DNA of 7,943 nucleotides, from assembly GCA_947461185.1 (NCBI GenBank), contig CANHJY010000078.1:1-7943 (forward strand), written 5' to 3'. Numbering within the stretch: the first letter of the stretch is position 1; each line of letters opens with the position of its first letter. The notes under the pieces were generated by a model that ran no database searches, was not told the origin of the DNA, and saw only the letters and a program-made list of their open reading frames with translations. The DNA comes from Flavobacteriales bacterium. Lineage in GTDB: Bacteria; Bacteroidota; Bacteroidia; Flavobacteriales_D; Crocinitomicaceae. Of this stretch, positions 4,888-7,943 are shown one piece after another. The translations under genes and the position numbers were made by a program.

Positions 4888-7245
4888 TTAGTTTTTTACA
4901 ATTCTGAATTCCGTTCTCCTGTTTTTTTGATGATCAAAATCAGAACATTTAGACTTTATTTTTTCATCACATTCACAATGGTTTAGAAGTTGAGTTTCTC
5001 CATAGCCTTTGCCGTAAATTCTATCTGGATTCAAAATTCTTGTTTTAATATAATTTGTTGATGCATCAGCTCTTTTTTGAGATAGTGCCAAGTTATATTC
5101 GGCCGAACCTCGACAATCAGTATGTGAAGAAAGTTCGATGGAAATTTCAGGATTGTCATTCATAATTTTTACGATTTTGTCCAATTCTATTTTGGCATCT
5201 TCTCTAATTGTAAACTTGTTTAAGTCGAAATAAATTGGGTTTAAGTTCAAAGTAGAAGCCAAATCGATTCCAATTACAGAAGGCTCTAATTTGAATTCTG
5301 AAACGATAGTGTCGTTTTCTAGAAGTTGTTCATCGAAACTAAATTCTTGAGTTATATAGCCAATTTTAGAGAGCTTAATTTTAAATGACAAAGTATCACC
5401 ATAAATCATTTTGTTTGTTAGCGTGCTGGCATATACCTTGTCTATATTCAAAGTGTCTTCAGTATTATTGAAAGAAATTACAGCGTCAATATTTTCTAAT
5501 TCTTTAAGTGATTTACTATCAATTATATTAATTAAATGTGCATATGATTTTTCTGGGATAACTCTATTTCTAGATACATCATAAATAAGATCTTTGCGAA
5601 TGACTTCAAAATTTAGATTACAATCCGTTGTAAATTCTGCCATGTACATTTCAGTAGAATTTTCATCCTTTTGAAAACCAAGTTGATAGCTTTTACAAGG
5701 TTCTAGTCGAGATATTAAATTTCCATCTCTTAATCGAGGAAGTAGATTGATAGTATTATTGTTTTCGCAATTTGTACATTTGAGAATAGCTTTAATTTGT
5801 GTGGGGAGTTGACTACCATCTGAGGTCCGAATAAAACCAGATAGCAAGGTCGTTTTACCCAGCATTTCGTTCATTTCAATAGCGTAAATATCATATTGAC
5901 CAAAACCTCCATCTCTATTAGATGATAAATACCCCAATTTATCGAATGAAGTCATAGTAAAGAAAGATTCATCGTAAGTCGAATTCTGAGGATAACCAAG
6001 GTTTTTGGATTCTAGCCAAATCCCATTTTCGAATTTACTGTATAGAATATCAAATTCACCCATACTTTTTATTCCATTGCTTGAGAAAAACAAAGTTTGT
6101 CCATCACTCGCTAAAAAAGGTGCAATCTCATCATGTGCTGAGTTTATATTTGGTCCTAAATTGTATGGTTTTCCCCAAGTATTGTTGGTCTTGTCCATAC
6201 AATAAATATCTTTCCCACCATATCCTCCTGGTCTATCTGAAACGAAAAATAATTGCTTTGAATCTAAACTTTGGTAAAAGTGAGTTTCCCAATATTTGGA
6301 ATTCAAATCTTTGGTCAAATTTTTCCGAAAAGAGTTATACTGACCATTTTCAAAATTCGAGACATAAATATCCCCATTTTCCATAAAATCATCGAACATG
6401 TATAGTTGACGTTCTTCTGGAGAAATATAAATTCCTATTTCTTTATTTTCGGCCTCACAAAGGGATAATTTATTGGCAAAATTGGATTTATCATTCTTCA
6501 GAATAAGATCTTCTGTTTTGATTTGGTAAATATCACTTGGGTAATTATTGAAAATAGGGTCTCTAGTATATTCAATTTCTTCATCATCCCATTTCCTATT
6601 AGAGGTGAAATATAAAATTTGACCATCCGTTGAAACAATTGGATTTAACTCAGGATCGGATGTGTTGATATTAGGCCCCAAATTATAAATGGGTTGCTCA
6701 GTTGTTTTAACTTTAATGTTTTTTGCAAAATCACATTGTTGTATTCTGAGTTTAGCTTGAGCAACTAACATAGATTTCGGATTAGAATCTTCAATAAATC
6801 TATTATAGTAGATAACTGCAGAGTCAAAATTCTCATTCAACTGATGACATCTTCCTAAGTGAAAAATTACATCTGTTGGTGCGCTTTTTTCAGATGACGA
6901 ATACATGTCGTAATTTCCATCTACACTTTTAGAGGCTTTCTGAAGATAGGGAAGGGCTTCCTTTGCATTTAGTCGTTTATCTAACAAAACAAATCCTTTT
7001 CGATAATTGTAATTACAGCTATTCGGATTTAATGTTAAGAGGTGATCGATAATGATCTCTGAATAAAAGTAAAAGTTTTCTTGTAATAGACTAGAGGATT
7101 CAATTACAAGTTCATCTTCAGTTAAAAGGTTGAGTTTTGATCTTATATCTGATTCTAAAGGTTGACAAAAAGATGTAAAACTCCATGCCGATAAAAGGCC
7201 AACAATAAATAGTTTAGATATGCAAAGTGGTATTAACTTACTCAA
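4888..7245 (-). CDS. Paralogue C: TPR / PD40 beta-propeller / OmpA-domain periplasmic protein (PorE-like architecture)
   Basis: This 785-residue protein is the first of the three paralogues. The only reasonable start is a TTG at 7243-7245: an in-frame TAA lies just upstream, the next in-frame Met is residue 113, and the TTG gives a complete signal peptide (residues 1-27, KL..., hydrophobic core, SFC before Q28). TPR helices span about 50-157 (YNYRKGF, ALPYLQKA). A PD40 propeller spans about 186-457, including SDRPGGYGGKDIY at 336-348. A beta domain at about 466-557 has C490, C493, C517 and C542. Residues about 565-655 align in position with the second beta domain of B but have lost its glycine-rich hallmarks. 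The OmpA domain at about 670-783 is canonical: IYFDLN, HTD at 708-710, R725 and NRR at 775-777, so it should bind peptidoglycan. The start overlaps the stop of the upstream E2 gene, which suggests translational coupling. Its client or partner protein is unknown. Confidence 0.93.
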   Translation of the reverse strand: MSKLIPLCISKLFIVGLLSAWSFTSFCQPLESDIRSKLNLLTEDELVIESSSLLQENFYFYSEIIIDHLLTLNPNSCNYNYRKGFVLLDKRLNAKEALPYLQKASKSVDGNYDMYSSSEKSAPTDVIFHLGRCHQLNENFDSAVIYYNRFIEDSNPKSMLVAQAKLRIQQCDFAKNIKVKTTEQPIYNLGPNINTSDPELNPIVSTDGQILYFTSNRKWDDEEIEYTRDPIFNNYPSDIYQIKTEDLILKNDKSNFANKLSLCEAENKEIGIYISPEERQLYMFDDFMENGDIYVSNFENGQYNSFRKNLTKDLNSKYWETHFYQSLDSKQLFFVSDRPGGYGGKDIYCMDKTNNTWGKPYNLGPNINSAHDEIAPFLASDGQTLFFSSNGIKSMGEFDILYSKFENGIWLESKNLGYPQNSTYDESFFTMTSFDKLGYLSSNRDGGFGQYDIYAIEMNEMLGKTTLLSGFIRTSDGSQLPTQIKAILKCTNCENNNTINLLPRLRDGNLISRLEPCKSYQLGFQKDENSTEMYMAEFTTDCNLNFEVIRKDLIYDVSRNRVIPEKSYAHLINIIDSKSLKELENIDAVISFNNTEDTLNIDKVYASTLTNKMIYGDTLSFKIKLSKIGYITQEFSFDEQLLENDTIVSEFKLEPSVIGIDLASTLNLNPIYFDLNKFTIREDAKIELDKIVKIMNDNPEISIELSSHTDCRGSAEYNLALSQKRADASTNYIKTRILNPDRIYGKGYGETQLLNHCECDEKIKSKCSDFDHQKNRRTEFRIVKN
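7242..7245 (-). promoter_or_regulatory. Overlapping stop/start (TTGA) between E2 gene and paralogue C
   Basis: On the coding strand the bases TTGA contain the TTG start of paralogue C (7245-7243) and the TGA stop of the E2 gene (7244-7242), sharing two bases. No Shine-Dalgarno-like helper is convincing; the preceding bases AAAAGAGAG are purine-rich but lie almost against the TTG. The arrangement fits termination-reinitiation, with expression of C set by translation of the E2 gene. The TTG itself is inferred from the frame and the signal peptide. Confidence 0.6.
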
Positions 7246-7943
7246 AACTCTCTTTTAGCATCAAATTGTTCTAAATAATCAGCAACTCTTTTAACGAATT
7301 GCCCACCTAGTGAACCATCAACTACTCTGTGGTCATAGGAATGGGAGAGGAACATTTTGTGTCGAATACCTATAAAATCGCCGTCAGGGGTTTCAATAAC
7401 TGCAGGAACCTTTCTAATGGCTCCGAGTGCTAAAATTGCAACTTGTGGTTGATTTATAATAGGGGTTCCCATGACATTTCCAAAAGATCCAACATTCGTT
7501 ACGGTAAATGTTCCACCTTGAATATCTTCAGGCTTTAATTTGTTATTTCGAGCATTATTAGCAAGCTCATTAACAGCCTTAGTTATACCGACTAAGTTCA
7601 TTCTATCTGCGTTTTTTAGTACAGGTACAATGAGATTTCCGCTTGGTAAAGCTGTAGCCATTCCAACATTTATATCTTTTCTTTTTATAATTGTTGTTCC
7701 ACTTACAGAAACATTAATCATTGGGAAATCCTTAATTGCTTTTACGATAGCTTCAATAAAAATAGGGGTAAACGTAATGTTTTCACCTTCTCTTTTCATG
7801 AATTCATTCTTTACAGTGTTTCTCCAATTTACGATATTGGTAACATCGGCTTCAACAAATGAAGTTACGTGAGGGGAAACATGCTTTGACATCACCATGT
7901 GATCCGCAATAAGTTTTCTCATGCGATCCATTTCGATGATTTC
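7242..7943 (-). CDS. 2-oxo acid dehydrogenase E2 (dihydrolipoyllysine acyltransferase), catalytic domain, 5' end missing
   Basis: The frame is open through the window edge (EIIE precedes the first visible Met at 7929-7931), so this is the last 233 residues of a longer gene and the visible ATG is internal. The E2 core transfers the acyl group from a lipoyl-lysine to coenzyme A and forms the oligomeric centre of 2-oxo acid dehydrogenase complexes in the cytoplasm. Evidence is the whole catalytic-domain pattern: MDRMRKLIADHMVMSK at the start of the domain, FTPIFIEAIVKAI, the ATALPSGNLIVPV strand, FTVTNVGSFGNVMGTPIINQ, and the active-site HRVVDG, whose His and Asp (residues 201 and 205 counted from the visible Met) are both present. 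The lipoyl and E1/E3-binding domains should lie beyond 7943. The MGTPIINQPQVAIL segment looks more like branched-chain or generic E2 than pyruvate-type E2, but the substrate cannot be settled from this part. Its stop overlaps the start of paralogue C. Confidence 0.95.
   Translation of the reverse strand, partial: EIIEMDRMRKLIADHMVMSKHVSPHVTSFVEADVTNIVNWRNTVKNEFMKREGENITFTPIFIEAIVKAIKDFPMINVSVSGTTIIKRKDINVGMATALPSGNLIVPVLKNADRMNLVGITKAVNELANNARNNKLKPEDIQGGTFTVTNVGSFGNVMGTPIINQPQVAILALGAIRKVPAVIETPDGDFIGIRHKMFLSHSYDHRVVDGSLGGQFVKRVADYLEQFDAKREF

Larger units (their letters stand above)
293..7245 (-). repeat. Tandem array of three paralogous genes
   Basis: Three consecutive genes in one orientation encode proteins that align along most of their length. 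Shared landmarks occur in the same order in all three: YNYRKGF, ALP(F/Y)L, NS(K/E)YWETH, SDRPGG, GYP(L/Q)NST or NTT, the CxxC...PCK...C cysteines and, in B and C, ELDKIVKIMNDNP in the OmpA domain. A and B are closest in the propeller, while B and C share the OmpA tail. The array is best explained by successive tandem duplications followed by divergence of the C-terminal modules. Confidence 0.88.

Noticed and set aside
7164..7245. Possible lipobox (TSFC) at the end of the signal peptide of paralogue C
   Set aside because: The residue before Cys27 is Phe, whereas lipoboxes need Gly, Ala or Ser there. A type I cleavage after SFC, giving an N-terminal Gln as in A and B, fits better.
1..7943. CRISPR arrays, tRNA or rRNA genes, insertion sequences, attachment sites
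   Set aside because: Almost all of the window is coding, and the gaps (139, 91 and 37 nt) contain no direct-repeat arrays, cloverleaf-like segments or transposase remnants.

Overview
The window is AT-rich DNA that most likely comes from a member of the Bacteroidota, probably Flavobacteriales-like. The evidence is three large secreted proteins with the TPR / PD40 beta-propeller / carboxypeptidase-regulatory-like / OmpA architecture typical of that phylum, signal peptides followed by Gln at the predicted mature N-terminus, no obvious Shine-Dalgarno sequences, and a 2-oxo acid dehydrogenase E2 of the type seen in that phylum. Genus and species cannot be fixed from the sequence. Every supported gene lies on the minus strand, so transcription runs from high to low coordinates.

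Layout in transcription order: (1) 7943-7242, the C-terminal catalytic domain of a 2-oxo acid dehydrogenase E2 acyltransferase, whose 5' part lies outside the window. (2) 7245-4888, paralogue C (785 aa), which appears to start at a TTG overlapping the E2 stop codon. (3) 4850-2508, paralogue B (780 aa), after a 37-nt gap. (4) 2416-293, paralogue A (707 aa), after a 91-nt gap. A strong intrinsic terminator at 245-275 closes the unit. (5) 153-1, the first 51 codons of a DEDD-family 3'-5' exonuclease, separated from the array by that terminator and so probably on its own transcript.

The three middle genes form a tandem paralogous array. Each has a signal peptide, a TPR region, about five visible PD40 (WD40-like) blades, and a small beta domain with four conserved cysteines. 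B and C end in a canonical OmpA peptidoglycan-binding domain. A ends in a divergent relative of it that lacks the HTD and NRR signatures. The domain order is that of PorE, the type IX secretion-associated peptidoglycan-binding protein of Porphyromonas. Here, however, the proteins have type I signal peptides rather than lipoprotein signals, and no PorP/SprF-like partner is visible. The inference is a set of periplasmic scaffold or anchoring proteins that diversified by duplication, with B and C able to hold peptidoglycan and A probably not.

The points most worth a second look are the degenerate OmpA domain of A, the stepwise erosion of the second beta domain (clear in B, weak in C, absent in A), the conserved cysteine tetrad, a 13-nt identical leader before the start codons of A and B, and the TTG/TGA junction that ties the array to a metabolic gene.
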